Below, in pieces: positions 1 to 13,400 of a stretch of 64,000 bases of DNA. The notes beneath the pieces are model-generated. The model saw only the letters and a program-made list of their open reading frames with translations. It did not search any database and was not told where the DNA came from. The stretch comes from Lingula anatina. Lineage: Eukaryota; Brachiopoda; Lingulata; Lingulida; Lingulidae. How positions within the stretch are numbered: the stretch's first letter is position 1; every line of letters starts with the position of its first letter. A program made the translations under genes and the position numbers. The DNA is taken from assembly GCF_001039355.2 (NCBI RefSeq), contig NW_019775699.1, forward strand, positions 85,143-149,142, in the 5' to 3' direction.

Positions 1-36
1 ACACACACAGTATTTTTAAGCCATAAATTCTTATTA

Positions 37-160
37 GTAGCATAGGCCACAAATATACATCTTCAGTATATAACGTCAATTATAACACTACAGCAACAGC
101 GATAATAAAAGAAGATTATACATCTAGAGCGATTACCAAGCTTCCTGGCTAGGATGTTCC
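37..160 (-). repeat. Duplicate of the GPCR 5' end
   Basis: This stretch closely matches 2293-2415, the 5' end and upstream flank of the GPCR gene in this window. Both share the block gtagcataggcca followed by a nearly identical run through the upstream flank; similarity stops near base 34. The reverse strand still encodes a near-identical start region (TLYTEDVYLWPMLL). It probably marks the 5' end of a second, same-orientation GPCR copy lying left of the window. Confidence 0.7.
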
Positions 161-889
161 ATAATTACTACTATAATTTTGTATTAGTGAAAGATTAGTG
201 ACAAAATTTCGAAAACCCCTGCAGAGGCAAATTATCTGCAATCAATATGGACAAGCAACTCAAGCAAGATTATAAAATGAAAAAAATGCCATTAAGCAAG
301 TTGCGGTAGTTACTCGATCTTTTCAATGGGAGGGGGGGGAGGGGTTATGAATTTTTACACACGCATTTTGAATCATAATTTCCTAAAATTAGAACATTCA
401 AATTGAGATTTAGAAACAAAATTAAAAAGCAAATGTGCATTTCTATTGCGTGAAGTAAAAATACCACAAAAGCTATAAAGAAATATAATTTTGTGATATA
501 TCAAATCAAATATCTGAATGTTTGATAATGTTTGCCAATTGAAAGATCAATAAATTGTCGTACATGTACATGTATTTGTTGAGTAGAAGGGATGGGCAGA
601 TCTGGTTAGTTTCTTAGATAATTGCATGCCAAGTATCAGACTCTGGGGGCTGCAACGTCCCTTCGTTTTTTAATTCATAATCTTGTGAATTGTGAATTTT
701 GAGAAAAAATATGTCAAGATTCTACCATATCTTCATTCAAATTCTGAAAGCCCGATTCTACTTAACTTGGATCCTTAAAAACGATTATTTTAATTACTGT
801 TTTTTTTATCTAGAATAACGCTTGTGGAGACCATCCAGGGTATAATGCCACTTGCTTTTAAGTGGGCTCGGCCATATTTAGTCCGCGGA

Positions 890-2334
890 TCAGTTGGTCC
901 GTGGATCATCTGTTCTGGATGCGACCTGAACACTACGTCTACATTTAAATAAAGCAATAAATGCCGCTCTGAACCGCCTATTCAATAACCCATATATAAT
1001 TGGATTAATTAATGAACTAACCATTACAATCTTGATACTAATGTTAGATAAAACATTATAAGTGTTGTTTTCGGAAAGCTTTATACTAAGACTCAGTATT
1101 ACAGCGGGTAGGTAAAGAGCAACAAACGCTACTAAAGTAATTGCTGTCATTTTCAATAATTTTAAGTCGAATTCATTTGTCTGTTTGTTTCTTTGTTCAT
1201 TTGCTTGTATATTTGCCTGTTTCTTTGTTCGTTCCTTCTTTTGGTCTTGTTTTGACTGACAAGTTTCTTGGGAACTTTGCTGTTGGAATTTTGACGAAGG
1301 CCAGGCGGCTTTAGGAGTTGGTTTCGAACCCTTCCCGCGACCTTTTCCTTTCCCCTTAAATGGCAATGGTTTCACTTCCTCAAGTTCTTCTACGGCTGTT
1401 TTATTTTTAAAATATAACACATTCGGTGTGCTTGAAAGACCAGATCCTTTGGATGTTGATGGCTGTGCTTCGATCTTGTTCGTATGATCATTCTTGTTAA
1501 TCCGATTATCCCTCATCTGTTCTATGTCATTGCACTCTTGTTTGTTTTAAGAATCATCTTCTGTCGCCTAACGTGTAGAATGATTGCAGCATAAAACCCA
1601 AAGGCCAATATGCAATAAATGGGGTAATGCGGAGTTATCACTTTGGCTACGAATTCCTGTTGGACATTAAGGAACGTGCATTCCACAGTCGGGGTCCATG
1701 TATTCCAACCCAATAATGGTGGAAGAAAAAGAAAAACAGGGTAAAGCCAACAGAGAGCTATTGCTGCGACAATCTTCTTCATTGTTACCGCTGACACATA
1801 TTGGGAATGTCGGCAGATTTTAATGTATCTTTCAAATGCTATGAACAGCTTGTGGTCCACAGCAATCATCATAACTACCATGTTCATGTATATTTTTAAT
1901 AGACATAAGTGTTTGTTGGAGCGGTCCTTCATCACATACGTTGCAACTTTAGCGAACGGTATGCCAATAATTCCAGCGAGAAAACCGAGCATTGCAAGAC
2001 TTGCGACTGCAACATTTGTCTTCTCGCGTAGTTCTTTGCATTTCACAAAGGCAAGTATAACGAGGCCATTAGCTCCAGTAACCACAACGGCCAAAAGTGT
2101 ATCAAGAATAATAAAAGACAAGCAATTGAGACTTACGCAAGAAAAGTAGTCCACGTCTGTTTCATTTGCACTTGGCACCAACTCGTCCGAAACATTCAAT
2201 CCAAACTCTACTGCGGCCATCTTGATTACTCTTCTGACTACAAACAGTTTTTCCAACGAGACAGCACTTATATGGTGTCCAAGAAATAGCAGTAGCATAG
2301 GCCAGAAATATACATCGTCAGTATATAACGTCAA
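890..2334 (-). pseudogene. Class A (rhodopsin-like) GPCR, interrupted by one frameshift
   Basis: Two minus-strand reading frames together make one seven-helix receptor of about 440 residues. The first (2334 or, more likely, Met at 2220, down to 1522) carries TM1-TM5, an ERY motif after TM3, LPPLLGW at the end of TM4 and an extracellular-loop-2 Cys. The second (1516-890) carries a very basic, Gly/Lys-rich intracellular loop 3, TM6 and TM7 with NPIIY, then a short tail. The frames are offset by one base near 1525-1550, where shifting frame joins them without a stop (ILK to QECNDIEQMRDN). It is intronless. Family knowledge: such receptors sense small ligands at the plasma membrane. The sequence resembles orphan or adenosine/amine-like receptors only loosely, so no ligand is assigned. 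The break may be real or an assembly error. Confidence 0.8.
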
Positions 2335-2767
2335 TTATAACACTATACCAGCAGCGATAATAAAAGAAGATTATATAGCAAAAGCGATTACAAAGCTTCC
2401 TGCCTAGGGTGTTCCACGGTTGATCTCACTAGTCACTCGACTTAACACGCAAGGCGCTTCCTTAACACTGTCTTATTTAACTCTTTCAGGGTGTATTTAA
2501 CCTGCGGGATCTTCTTTCAACGTGCTATTGTAATGTTCGTGTTTTTAATAGCCATGTATAAAAGCATATTTCTTATGCTGTTATTATGAAGTACAGGGGT
2601 ATGTTTTTATACCGGTCTTTATATTCACCTGTACCGGTATATATACAGTAGTGCCAACGATATCAACTAAGTGAGCGACTCTTTACTATGCGGGGATATG
2701 CACTGGGTACCCATCGGCACAAACTAGTTTGTTTTAAATTAAACTTGTCTCTTTGGACACTCTGATC

Positions 2768-3735
2768 TTCACTGTTTGTCTCGATGTTCTGTGAAAAGGT
2801 CGACGAAGGTCACTGGATCAGATCTATTCAGTATCAGAGTATTGACAGGACAAGACACAATAATTATAACACGTGAAGCTTGATTCCTCCCTGATACAGT
2901 GAGACTTCCATGGTTCATCTTTACTGGATACATTAATGAAATGTGTGACATAATGACAACCCACGTGTAACCTGACGTTTGCTATGCTAAACGACCACGC
3001 GTATTTTGATTTAATTAGATTTTCGCCAATAATTTGTTCTGTTTCAATCTGTTTAACCTTGATTAAAGCGTTGTGTCTTAATAGAAACACACCCAAACGT
3101 GCAATGGAGGTCGTTTACTTTTGTCTTGTGCTTATTTTGAATAATCTTTTTTTGTAAAGATTACACCGGTAAAGCTATTTCGCAAAATATATCCGGTCGC
3201 TGTTAAAAGGGTCAACTATTACAGGTAATGGGTTCCACTTGTCTTGCATAAAAGATACATCTCTATTTAAGATAAACGTGTCGAGGAATAATAGACCAAA
3301 AGGTCCATATTACATTTTTACAACAGCAACAATGGTTAAAATTGATTAGTCAATCCTGTGAGAAGAAAACTTTGATAAAGCTCTTGCTTATGTCCACATT
3401 TGAGTAGAGCTATTCCTCTCGTACAATCCCATTGGCAACATCTAGTTTAAGATTTGTTTTGAACTTAGCTTTTAGACTTCACTATTTGTCTCTTTTTCAT
3501 TGAAGAGGTCGGTCGACGGCGGTCATTAGACCAGAAATATTGAGTGGATGACTTATTGACAGGACAGTAACAATAACACACTATAGGGAGACTCTCACGG
3601 TTCATCTTTACTGGATATATTTAAAAATGTGTGACATAAGGACAGGACACGTGTAACCTAATATTTGCTATGCTAAACGACCACGCGTATTTTGCTTTAG
3701 TTAGATTTCATCGATGTTTTGTTTTCTTTCAATGT
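2768..3735. repeat. Direct duplication of about 260-290 bp (2768-3060 and 3480-3735)
   Basis: Both copies run from a cactgtttgtctc/cactatttgtctc start through gacaggac, ttcatctttactggata, gtgtgacataa and tatgctaaacgaccacgcg. They are direct repeats about 710 bases apart with small indels. I see no coding potential. They may be duplicated regulatory DNA upstream of the GPCR or a degenerate mobile element. Confidence 0.7.
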
Positions 3736-4639
3736 AATAAACATTAAGTAGAGTGTCATAATAAAGGAAAATAAGCCCGCATTTTTACCGAATATACAAC
3801 GCTGGCCATTTCTTTTGTTTTTGAGAAAATGATTTTGTTTACATTCTCTCATGTTGTGACATCAATATTAGTGATAGGCCTAAGATGTGTGACATTCACT
3901 GCAACAGAGATTTAAAAAATAACGGTACACAACCATTTATAATAAAATAAGGATAAACATATAAACTTAAAGGCACTTACTTACCAATNTGGATTTCTGT
4001 CCAAATCTAATAAAGCCTCAGTTGCTTAACTTTCGCCAAATTTCCAATACCTACAGGTTGTGTTGTTTAATGCTTGGGGTCTCTTCTCTGGCGGCGGTTA
4101 ATTGGGGACACCTGTGTGGCCTGTCAACGAACCTACATTGTAGATTCACTTCTGCCGGTGCCACATTTTCCATTGCCGTAAATATCAAATTCGTGAACAG
4201 AATGAGGAAAAATGACAGTTATGAAAAAATGTTTGGAAGTACCTGTCACCTTCGCCACAGTAACCATATGGGCTGTGTTGCCCCCCCCACCACAGGCGAC
4301 ACCTTGCGGAGCAAGCGTGCGTAATCCAGGGTGCAACTGAAAATAACCTTGTCGCGCGACCTTATTGGAGAAGCCCAAAGTACCACAAGCACAGCCGCAT
4401 GTGCTTGAGTGTCAGCCAGCGCTATATGCGCTCATGCAGTAAGCTGTTGGCGTTTGAGCTTCAGCAGGTTTTATCTCCATGCTGGATGCAAGATCTTTTG
4501 TAACATCGGAATATGAGCTTAAATCAAAAGCCAGAAACTGCACTTATTGCCTTTGCCACGTTCAACTGTCGGTCATCAACCTGATTAGTGAACCTAAAAG
4601 CAACAGAAAAAAGACTGTAGAATACCATACTTGTCCACA

Positions 4640-4683
4640 ATAACACACAAACACGCACACACACACACACACAAACACACACA

Positions 4684-4738
<55 letters not shown>

Positions 4739-4739
4739 A
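4640..4739. repeat. (AC)n followed by (AAAT)n microsatellite
   Basis: A dinucleotide CA run is followed directly by at least 13 copies of AAAT/TAAA. Apparent open frames across it are repeat artefacts. Confidence 0.95.
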
Positions 4740-5194
4740 AAACATCAAAAGCGTATGAGTATCTTTAAACGAATTTTTTCATTAAATCTAAGTTACAATT
4801 AACGATACAAATTCAGATGAAATAGAAACAAATAATTTCCCGGGCTACTCCTCCAGTTGCTTGTTTGTAGATTTCATGCATGGCATGCCCAGAATCATAC
4901 CCAATAGACTACCGGGTATATGCTCCTCTGTGATGTGAATATGCGACGGAAACACCCGAACACTGCTTGAGAACTCGGGGGGGAAAAGCCGGACTGGACT
5001 GGGATGAAACAACCCTGTACCAGCGCCACAGATTGATGTTTTGCTATAAATCGACAGATATTTCTCTGTTTAATTCATGGCAATTTTTCTACTGTACATT
5101 TTGGCATGGGGTTAATATCATCACCAAGTTGGCCTCCAAGATAAAGGAGAATGAACGGCCGTTATAACCGCTTACCTCCCATTTCATAGCGGAC

Positions 5195-5530
5195 ATCCCG
5201 AAATCAATTTTTTTCAAGGCGACAATGCCCGTCCACAAAGAGCACTTGCAATCGCATATTACTTGCAGACCACTGCAACCTAGGGGTTGAACAGTCACAG
5301 TGGTCGTGCATCAAGGTCGTCAGACATGAAGCCTATGGAGAATCTGGAGGCAACAATTACTTTCCGAATCAACGACATATCTGAACCAACTCAGAAAAGT
5401 TCCGATCGATGACTGAAGTAATACGGCAAAGCGACTCTCCTGTCAGAGGGAATGCCTCTCCGCTTGAGAACTAGAGATGCAGAAAGAAGAGGTCGCACGA
5501 GCTACCGACCGTTTCTGTGACTGCAGCCAC
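5195..5530 (+). pseudogene. Decayed Tc1/mariner transposase C-terminus
   Basis: The plus strand reads FFQGDNARPQRALAIAYYLQ, the second catalytic Asp region of Tc1-type DDE transposases. After a stop it continues RSSDMKPMENLEA, equivalent to the SPDLNPIEHLW block, and ends MPLRLRTRDAERRGRTSY, like the family's C-terminal SMPRRLQ..RGGHT. Several stops and frameshifts make it dead. Weaker traces of the upstream VWGGI-like segment lie around 5095-5160. Terminal inverted repeats were not found. Confidence 0.75.
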
Positions 5531-6338
5531 TAACATGCCTGTCTTTTGTGCTACGTGTCATTCTTTTTAACACAATTAACTACATGAATTATGAAGCCAC
5601 AAATAACGCACAGTGTGTTTGTTTAATGACTTTACATGTAAATAATCCATGTCTTTAGTATTGCTTAATTGACGAACTCAGTAAAAAACTGGTGTCACTA
5701 TGACACTAAGCAAATTATTAAAAATAATCAAAACACGATTAAAAAATTTGTTTTCATTTATTACTAATTTTATAAAATGTTTTATCAGACTTAAGAAATA
5801 AACAGACACATAACACCAAAATTATTTTTATTAATTAATTTATTAATTTATTTATTTCACACAGTTTTTGGAGACAGAACGTGCCAATCCCCCGTTGTCT
5901 ATGGCACCCAGTCAGGCTTACAAGTATTTACTCTATATATAAATAACCCTTGACGATCCCAGCGCCTATCCCTTCCTCTACTACCCTGGGAGATCCTGGC
6001 TCGATATTAGCTGTACACGGCGATAAGGGAACGGTCTATTTAAAGCGCATCCTGGATCCGTGAGCAGTACGTGTCTTGCAGTATCATATGGTGGCAGTGC
6101 GATCACAAGGTATGAGACGTTTTGCATACTGAATAACCATATTAATGTTCTTGTATGTAAATATAATGGACATCGCAAACCATACAGATACGTTTATCAA
6201 ACCGCGTGTTTTTATCTTAGGTGTTAGATTTCCTCGTTCGTCATTTCTGTCTTCGGCGTATTTAGCGTTTTCCACGTGTGACATCCGATTTCCTGATCAT
6301 CCTTTTCTTGGTATTCTTATTTGACCGTGAACCGAAGG

Positions 6339-6346
6339 TATATAAA
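6339..6346 (+). promoter_or_regulatory. TATA box of the TEP gene
   Basis: TATATAAA lies about 60 bases upstream of a good splice donor (AAAAG|gtaagg at 6407) that would end a short untranslated first exon, and about 190 bases upstream of the signal-peptide exon. Transcription would start near 6370. A CACGTG E-box at 6273-6278 lies just upstream. Confidence 0.6.
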
Positions 6347-6369
6347 ACACGACTCGAGTCTAGTTCGTC

Positions 6370-6406
6370 AATTTTCCTTCAAAATCATATACCATATGGT
6401 GAAAAG
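6370..6406 (+). other. Putative 5' untranslated exon of the TEP gene
   Basis: The segment between the TATA box and the donor gtaagg would be spliced to the acceptor ttctctgtttcag at 6533, two bases before the first coding ATG. It contains an ATG in another frame that would make a short upstream ORF. This is inferred from signals only. Confidence 0.5.
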
Positions 6407-6535
6407 GTAAGGAACGATTTGGACGCTAGGCTATTTTAATACGCTTTGCATATAACGTAACGTGTCGTGAGTTTACAAGCGTAATGTCGGTGGCTCATTA
6501 ACGCGCTAATCACCGCTTCATTCTCTGTTTCAGCC

Positions 6536-6597
6536 ATGATGCTGCGTATCATACTGTGTATTACACTGTGCTGGACCCTGGCGAATGCCTACTCCAG
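6536..6597 (+). CDS. TEP exon 1: signal peptide
   Basis: Encodes [20 protein letters not shown], a classical cleavable signal peptide (hydrophobic core, small residues at ANA). Tandem ATGs follow the acceptor. It ends in phase 2 at AG|gtaagt and joins the MG1 exon at 8800 to give [10 protein letters not shown]. Confidence 0.9.
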
Positions 6598-7408
6598 GTA
6601 AGTAGACCTTATTAATTCTATTTTATTTACTTTCATTGAGATCAATGTTTTACACGCATTCTATGCTTTTTCTTACAAGAGCGCGTCTCACATATTTGCA
6701 GACACGGCAGTTGCTATTATTGAAAACACATTTGACATACATGCGTATATTTCAGCAACAGATCAAACCCATCTGCAAGTTGTGGAATGCATTTTTGAAA
6801 TAAATGTAAATCATTTAGACACCAATGCAGACATTTCTGAGACGAACCTGAAAGTTTAAAAATGTCCCATGAAAAAAGACAGGAGCTTGTCTTAACATTG
6901 TTAAGCTTATCGTGGTTGTGGCAACCTTATGTTGGAGACGTTTTTTTTTTTTTAACCATAAATTCAGGGATATTTTAATGTGCTTTTAAAAGGCAATTTA
7001 GCTCAGTTTTAATTTCTAGAGAAATCTGCAATGCAAAATGTACAGGGAAGAACAAAATTAAGAACCCATTTAGAATCATCATTTTCAAATCTGCATCTTG
7101 GTCTAGAATTTTAATTTCTTTTTGTTCAACTACTTTCTCTTTGAAGAGCCCCTAACACTTCTTGATAACAGACTTAATGTTACTGTGGTGAACTTATGGG
7201 AGCGCGGCTGAACTTTTGCGAGCTCGTAATTAAACACGCAAGGAGCGTAAAATACCCAAAATGACACCCATGAGGAAACAATTAAATGTTTTTTAACCTT
7301 ACTACGTGACTTGGGCGATGTGCAGAAATATGTGACCTTGGAGTAAGCGGTTGGAAAGCTTTAATGAGATAAGAAGTGCTGATGCTTATCCACTGTTGCC
7401 AAATAAGT

Positions 7409-7447
<39 letters not shown>

Positions 7448-10400
7448 CGTTTACTTTAAAAAATATTAGAGCGAAAATTTTGATATTTTATGCATAATAA
7501 GGTATAGTGGGTTCGTGACAGGGCAGAGCAAACGCCGTGTCCAAGTTCTATTTCTTCACACAAACACAAACAGACAGTTTTACCTTGATCTTCTCCAAAG
7601 TAAATCCTTACAGATAACCTTGAGCCAGCAATAGCAGTTATCTGTGATTGATTCTTAAATCAACATTTAAATTGACTGAATGCGGTTCTCTCATAATCGC
7701 CTATGTGTGAGGATGGTATGTTTAGAAGAAGGGAGTGCTATCTGGGTGCGTGGAAAACCAAACACTCGCAGTTATTTTTGTAAACTGACACGGGTTGGCA
7801 CAGTGGTGTCATTTTTGTAAACTAGTATTAATGACTGAGCTTGTTATTCTATCTTTTCATTAGGATGTCCTTTATTAAAAAAGCGACAAATTTGGATGCC
7901 GCGGTCGTGAAGGCAGTTCCAAGAGTTAATAACAGTGTGAAGATAAGTCATCCAGTCGTATTTTATATGATAACAGTTTCTAATAGCTGTTTCAAGGTCA
8001 ACTGAAATAAACTGAAAAGTGAAAAGTTTTTAGTATTTGATAAAAATTCATTTATTCCCGGTGTCTGTCCGAACTTCTTAAGATCTATAGAATTTTAAAC
8101 GCGATACCTTTAAATTCGGTACTGGCCTAATCCCCTATTTCCCCGTTGCAAAACAGGGTGTGGTATTCCCCCCCCCCCCCAAAAAAAAATAAAAATAAAT
8201 AAATAAACAAATAAATAAATAAATAAATAAATAATAAAAAAATCTCCCTTCTTTTTATTTAAATGCCACGAGGAACTAAATCCAACCGATGCCAGTTAAT
8301 GGACGATTTTCATCGAGGCACCTATTTTTAATGACTGTCCTTTTTCTCGGGAAATAGCCCATTATTCAAAAACTCTTTAAGAGACAATACCGCAAAATGC
8401 AACTACATGTGTACCCCACATTTTTGAAGGAGATGAACATGTAGGCAAAATCATCCGGACCGCAGGCTGATAAAATGCTTTGGGAGAGTGAAGGCCTAAA
8501 ATGCATATTAAGAGGCTATTTAAATATGTAACGCCTGTGGTAGCCTACTCATACACATGTATGTGCGCTGAAAAAGCGCGAACTTAAGATCTGGATGGAA
8601 AAGGGGAATGTGAAATTTAAGTATTGTATAAATTTGCCCCTCCCCCCAACACACACACAAACACAAACAGAGCCTACGGCCCTGGTCATTATTTTTTTTA
8701 GTCATTTGTGCCTGGTAACAGTAGTTTTATAAATATTTGTGGGGGAATTCAGACCACTATAGGCCCGACACTACTTCGCTTTCACTTTGTCTACTTTAGC
8801 ACGTATATTATCGTCTCTCCGAACGCCGTACGGCCGGGACTCCCTTTGAACGTCAGCGTGACCATCCTTAAGGCGCCCGCTCCAGTAGATGTCACGTGTA
8901 CCCTTGTCAAGGACAACGTCGATATTACGTCACAGACCGGGACATTTCAAGCAGGTACAGTTACAGTTACAGATTTTTATTGTACTTTTTAGAATGTTTT
9001 AAAGCGCGTACTTGGGTATAAATTGACTGTGTGAGTTGATTTTTTTTTGTGTTTGCAGTCTTAATAGCTTTTTGGCAGATATATCACACTACCACTACAT
9101 TTTTTTTATCTTTATCTTTTAGGAAAGCCTGGGACCCTTTTAATTCAGGTAAATTCATAAAACCTTTATCCTCTTCACTGTTTAAATTTCTTTTCGCCTA
9201 AAGTAACCAAGTGCCAACTTTTATGGCCATTGAGAAAACTACGTTGTGCTAAAGCGACATGTTTGATGATTCTTTATACTTTGTCATTTTTGGGTCTTAT
9301 TAACTTTTAGGTTCCGACCAGCTCTACTTCCGGGTCGTACAGTCTGCGCGTAGTAGGAAGCGGAGGATTGCGCTTCAGGAATGAGTCCCAGCTCGCCTAC
9401 AAGTCTAAAGGAATGTCCATCTTCGTCCAGACGGACAAGGCCATCTACAAACCCGGACAGACAGGTCAGTTTGATGTCATTGGACGACAATCGCTTGCCA
9501 TTTATTGTTTACTTAGTAAACTTGGAACATTCATGTACATGTAGCCTACAACACAGGACGTGAGTAAAATATGAATGCGGCACCTACCGGTAAAAAAGAA
9601 AAAAGCGATCAGTAATTAAATAGAATTTCATCGTCCAATCTATGTTAATCTTGGAACAATAGTAGTCAAATTTCTAGCGTCTCTGTTTACTATTATTATT
9701 TTTTTTACTTTCAGTGCGTTTACGAGCGTTGGCAGTGTATCCCGACTTGAAGACTTTCAATGGTCCTATGACAGTGGAAATCTACGTAAATTTATTTTTA
9801 TACCATTTCAATATTTGAAATGAATATTTTATCCTTATACTTATTTATTTTTATTTTTTGGTATCTTACTAAAATAGTGATCGATTATAATGATATAAAT
9901 ATACCATATTTACAACATTAAAACTAGAAAAGAATTTAGGTCATGCAGTAATTCTTTTAATAATCTCTATTAAGAACCATATACAGCATATAGGGCCAAT
10001 TGCTGACAACTAAATATGTTTTCTTACAACAGGACTCGCTGAAGAACAAAATTAAGAGATGGGTCAACCTGCAAGAGCCCTCTGGTGTGGTTGCCGCTGA
10101 TCTTCCTCTCTCAGAACAACCGCCCCTTGGCAACTGGAAGATCAAAGTGACCGTGGCGGTAAGTTATAGGCACAAAAAAAATCATAAAGAAATATCCTAT
10201 CAAAGCCGTTTGAGAAATTTACGATCAATACGCCCATTTTTGAGCTCCTAACTTGCCGTCATGAGTGCCATTCTCCAAAACCTACCTCCATTACAAGGTT
10301 GAAAAATAAGTGGTTTGGGGCTCATTCCCATTGCAACTATCGGTCTACGTAGATAGCTCCCACTCCGCTGGGACTCTTGCTGAGTGCAGTCAGTTCAACA

Positions 10401-13400
10401 TATTGACACGCCTCTTCCTGGCTTTGAGTAGGATGATTATACCAGTACGAACGTTAGCATTCAGCGAGAATCCCCGATGAGTTGGATCAATCTACCTAGA
10501 CCGATATTTTCAATGGGAATGAGCCCTTAAAACTAAAAAACGTCGATCGACACACGTTGATCGTAATTCTGTCAATGAGTTTAGACTTGGCATACATGTA
10601 CCCTTGGAGTTAAGGGAAAGGATTGGATTTTTACAGAAAATGCTTAATAATTGTAAGGGTCTTACGCTCACTCTTTGACACTCAATTGCTTTATTGTACA
10701 GGTATGGTCATTGCTTAGTTGTGAGACATGTTGAGTCGGTTGAAAGAGCATGTAATGCGTATTGCAAGACGGATGTTATTGTACGGATGTTATTGTACGG
10801 ATGTTATTGTACCTTTCGAAACGAGATATTACCATTATCATGTAAATTGTGTGGAAACACAAATGCTATTGCCGGCAACTATCAACATTAATTATAGAAT
10901 GTGGATGAATTTCTAAATTATTAGATAAAATTAGCATCCTTATTTACCCACTTAGGGCCAAACCGAGGAAAAGCAGTTCAGTGTGGACGAATACGGTGAG
11001 TTTTAGTCATACTTATAATCATTGTAGATTCACAATAATAATAAAAATAATAATAATAGAAAATCAGGAAAATTAAGATAAATATTTCATCGGCCATAAA
11101 TCATTGTATTAGACATGGACACCGGAGATAGTTGCACTGAGTAAGTGATCTTTGAGTTTGATTTCTCCAAAAGTAGACTTAAGCTGTGCAGCATACAATT
11201 AAGTGCCCTTTACTACCGGTACGCAAACTAGTACACGCACACACTCGCTCTACCCATTCACACACAAGCGCAAGATGTGCATTCCGAAACAGAGCCTTCC
11301 TTTTTTTCTCTTTTGTGAGCGTTATCAGGCAAACAAAACGTTTATAAACGTTGATCCAACGACCATATGAAGTCCCAAGTAGCTTTTAATATAACTTAGA
11401 GTTTACCTATTAAAATAGATTGTGTGCTATATCCTACAGGTGTATGTGAAAGTAACTTTTAGGTAATACGATTAGTTAACCGTAAAAGAAATGTTCTTTA
11501 TATGTCTTTTTGACGATAGCTATCAAGTTTAAAATATTTGGTATTTTTATATACTGGTGTTGACTTTTTCCAGTTCTTCCAAAATTTGAGGTGACGGTGA
11601 ATCTACCATCATTCATGTTGACCACGGATAAACAACTCAAGGGGAGCGTGAGCGCAAAGTAAGTTTTCACTGTGGCTTGTTTTATTCTAAGGTGGCTCTT
11701 TATAATGAATTAATTTCTAATGTGCTTTAAATGAAGCGCTGTTGACTTAACAGACAGAAGTTGTGACACGTGCACTGGCTTTTTCCACTAGATTTTTATA
11801 AAAAAAATTAATCGGAAGCGACTTAAATAGAGTATACATGTAAGATGATACAGTCAGTTTTAGATATTTATATTACAATTGATATATATTTTTATTCGCC
11901 ATATTGTAAGATAGAATGGTTGCATTACGAACTGCTCTTAGCAGTCCATAGTGTTTCATGGCCCATCTAAAGCACTATATTGTAACTTCCAGGTACACCT
12001 ATGGCAAAGCAGTGGAAGGCACAGGTGTCGTGAAGTTGAAACTTGATTACTATTCGTATAGGTACAAGGGACCGAGGGAGATCGTCAAGCATCTCACGCT
12101 GGTAAGCTCATTGGCACAAGAACGCTTTATTACATGTCAAAGTGAATTAGTTGTTCCAGTGAATTGAATGAGTAAGTGTGTTAGATGCGATAGCATTTCG
12201 ATGTAAATGTGTATGTTTGAGGTGACAGCTTGTTAGATGCGATAGAGAGTTGAATGTGACCATTTTTTATGTTACAGTGTGTTGGTTGTGTTCAGCCTGT
12301 TACTGCTTAGTTGTGACAATGCGTTGTTCATTTCAATTTGTATTGTATGCACAGACATTGCAGCGTATTTAAAATTTGTCGAAAATAGAGAGAGCGGTTA
12401 TTGATTTAACAGCAGACATTATACAAATGATAGTAGAACATGTTGGTCATATAACATGAACATAATTTTTACCTGGCATAAATTAAATGAAACAGGTCGA
12501 CGGGAAAGCCGACTTCACAGAGGACGTGGCGGTCTTGGAGAATATGTATCATTATGGGCTAAGCTACAGAAAGGTAATTGTGGAAGCCCAGGTGACAGAG
12601 ACCCTCACTGGCATTACGCTGAATGGGACGGCAGAAACAAAGTTCCACACTACTCCATACAAGATAGAGATACCGTCCTCCACCCCTAAGTCTTTTAAAC
12701 CGGGACTTAGATACACCGGCTTTGTAAGTACTTGTAAATACATTGTCCTGTTACCGTTCACGACTTTTAAATTAAAATTTTCTTGGCATCCAATGAGAAT
12801 AATATTCAAGAAAATAGATATTATGTGATAGTCTAGTGAATCATAGAATTTGCTTTTCATATCAACAATATTTTAATTTAAAAAGTGTAATTCTAGTGCA
12901 AATCTATGCGAACTTTGCTGGTACTTCATTTACCAGTAGCTAAATGTATAGGGCCCAAACAGCTACGCTCGCCGCGGATAACCCTATCATGCTGGTCAGT
13001 TGTGTGTTTAGGCAGTACAGCGAAACCGATGCCGTAGCCTGGTGTAAAAGGAATTTCTGTTTTAGCTGTTCAATATATCGTCCCAAGTCTTTATGAGTAT
13101 TTATATTTGCGTGTATGACATCCCTTCACAATAGGCGAAAGTGAGCTTGCAAGACGGGAGACCAATTGTTGGAGCACGCCCAAAGCTTCAGATCGACGCT
13201 CGGGTTCAATATCCAGAGGTAATTCCAGATGGAGTGACTACTACCACTCCCCGCTACTACTGGGGTGTGTACCCCCGTTACACCTACAAAAGTGAGCCCA
13301 CCCAGGTACTTGAGGTACCAGATGACGGGTTTGTGCATTTCAATATGGATGTTCCAAAGAGGGCATCAGAGGTTTCATTCACAGTGAGTATAATTTAAAA

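Larger units (their letters stand above)
2416..6330. other. Intergenic region between the GPCR and the TEP gene
   Basis: Apart from the direct duplication, the microsatellite and the Tc1 relic, I see no supported gene here. One undetermined base lies near 3989. Confidence 0.6.

Noticed and set aside
890-1516. A separate small membrane protein gene
   Set aside because: It holds TM6, NPIIY and the tail of a GPCR, and a one-base shift joins it to the upstream frame.
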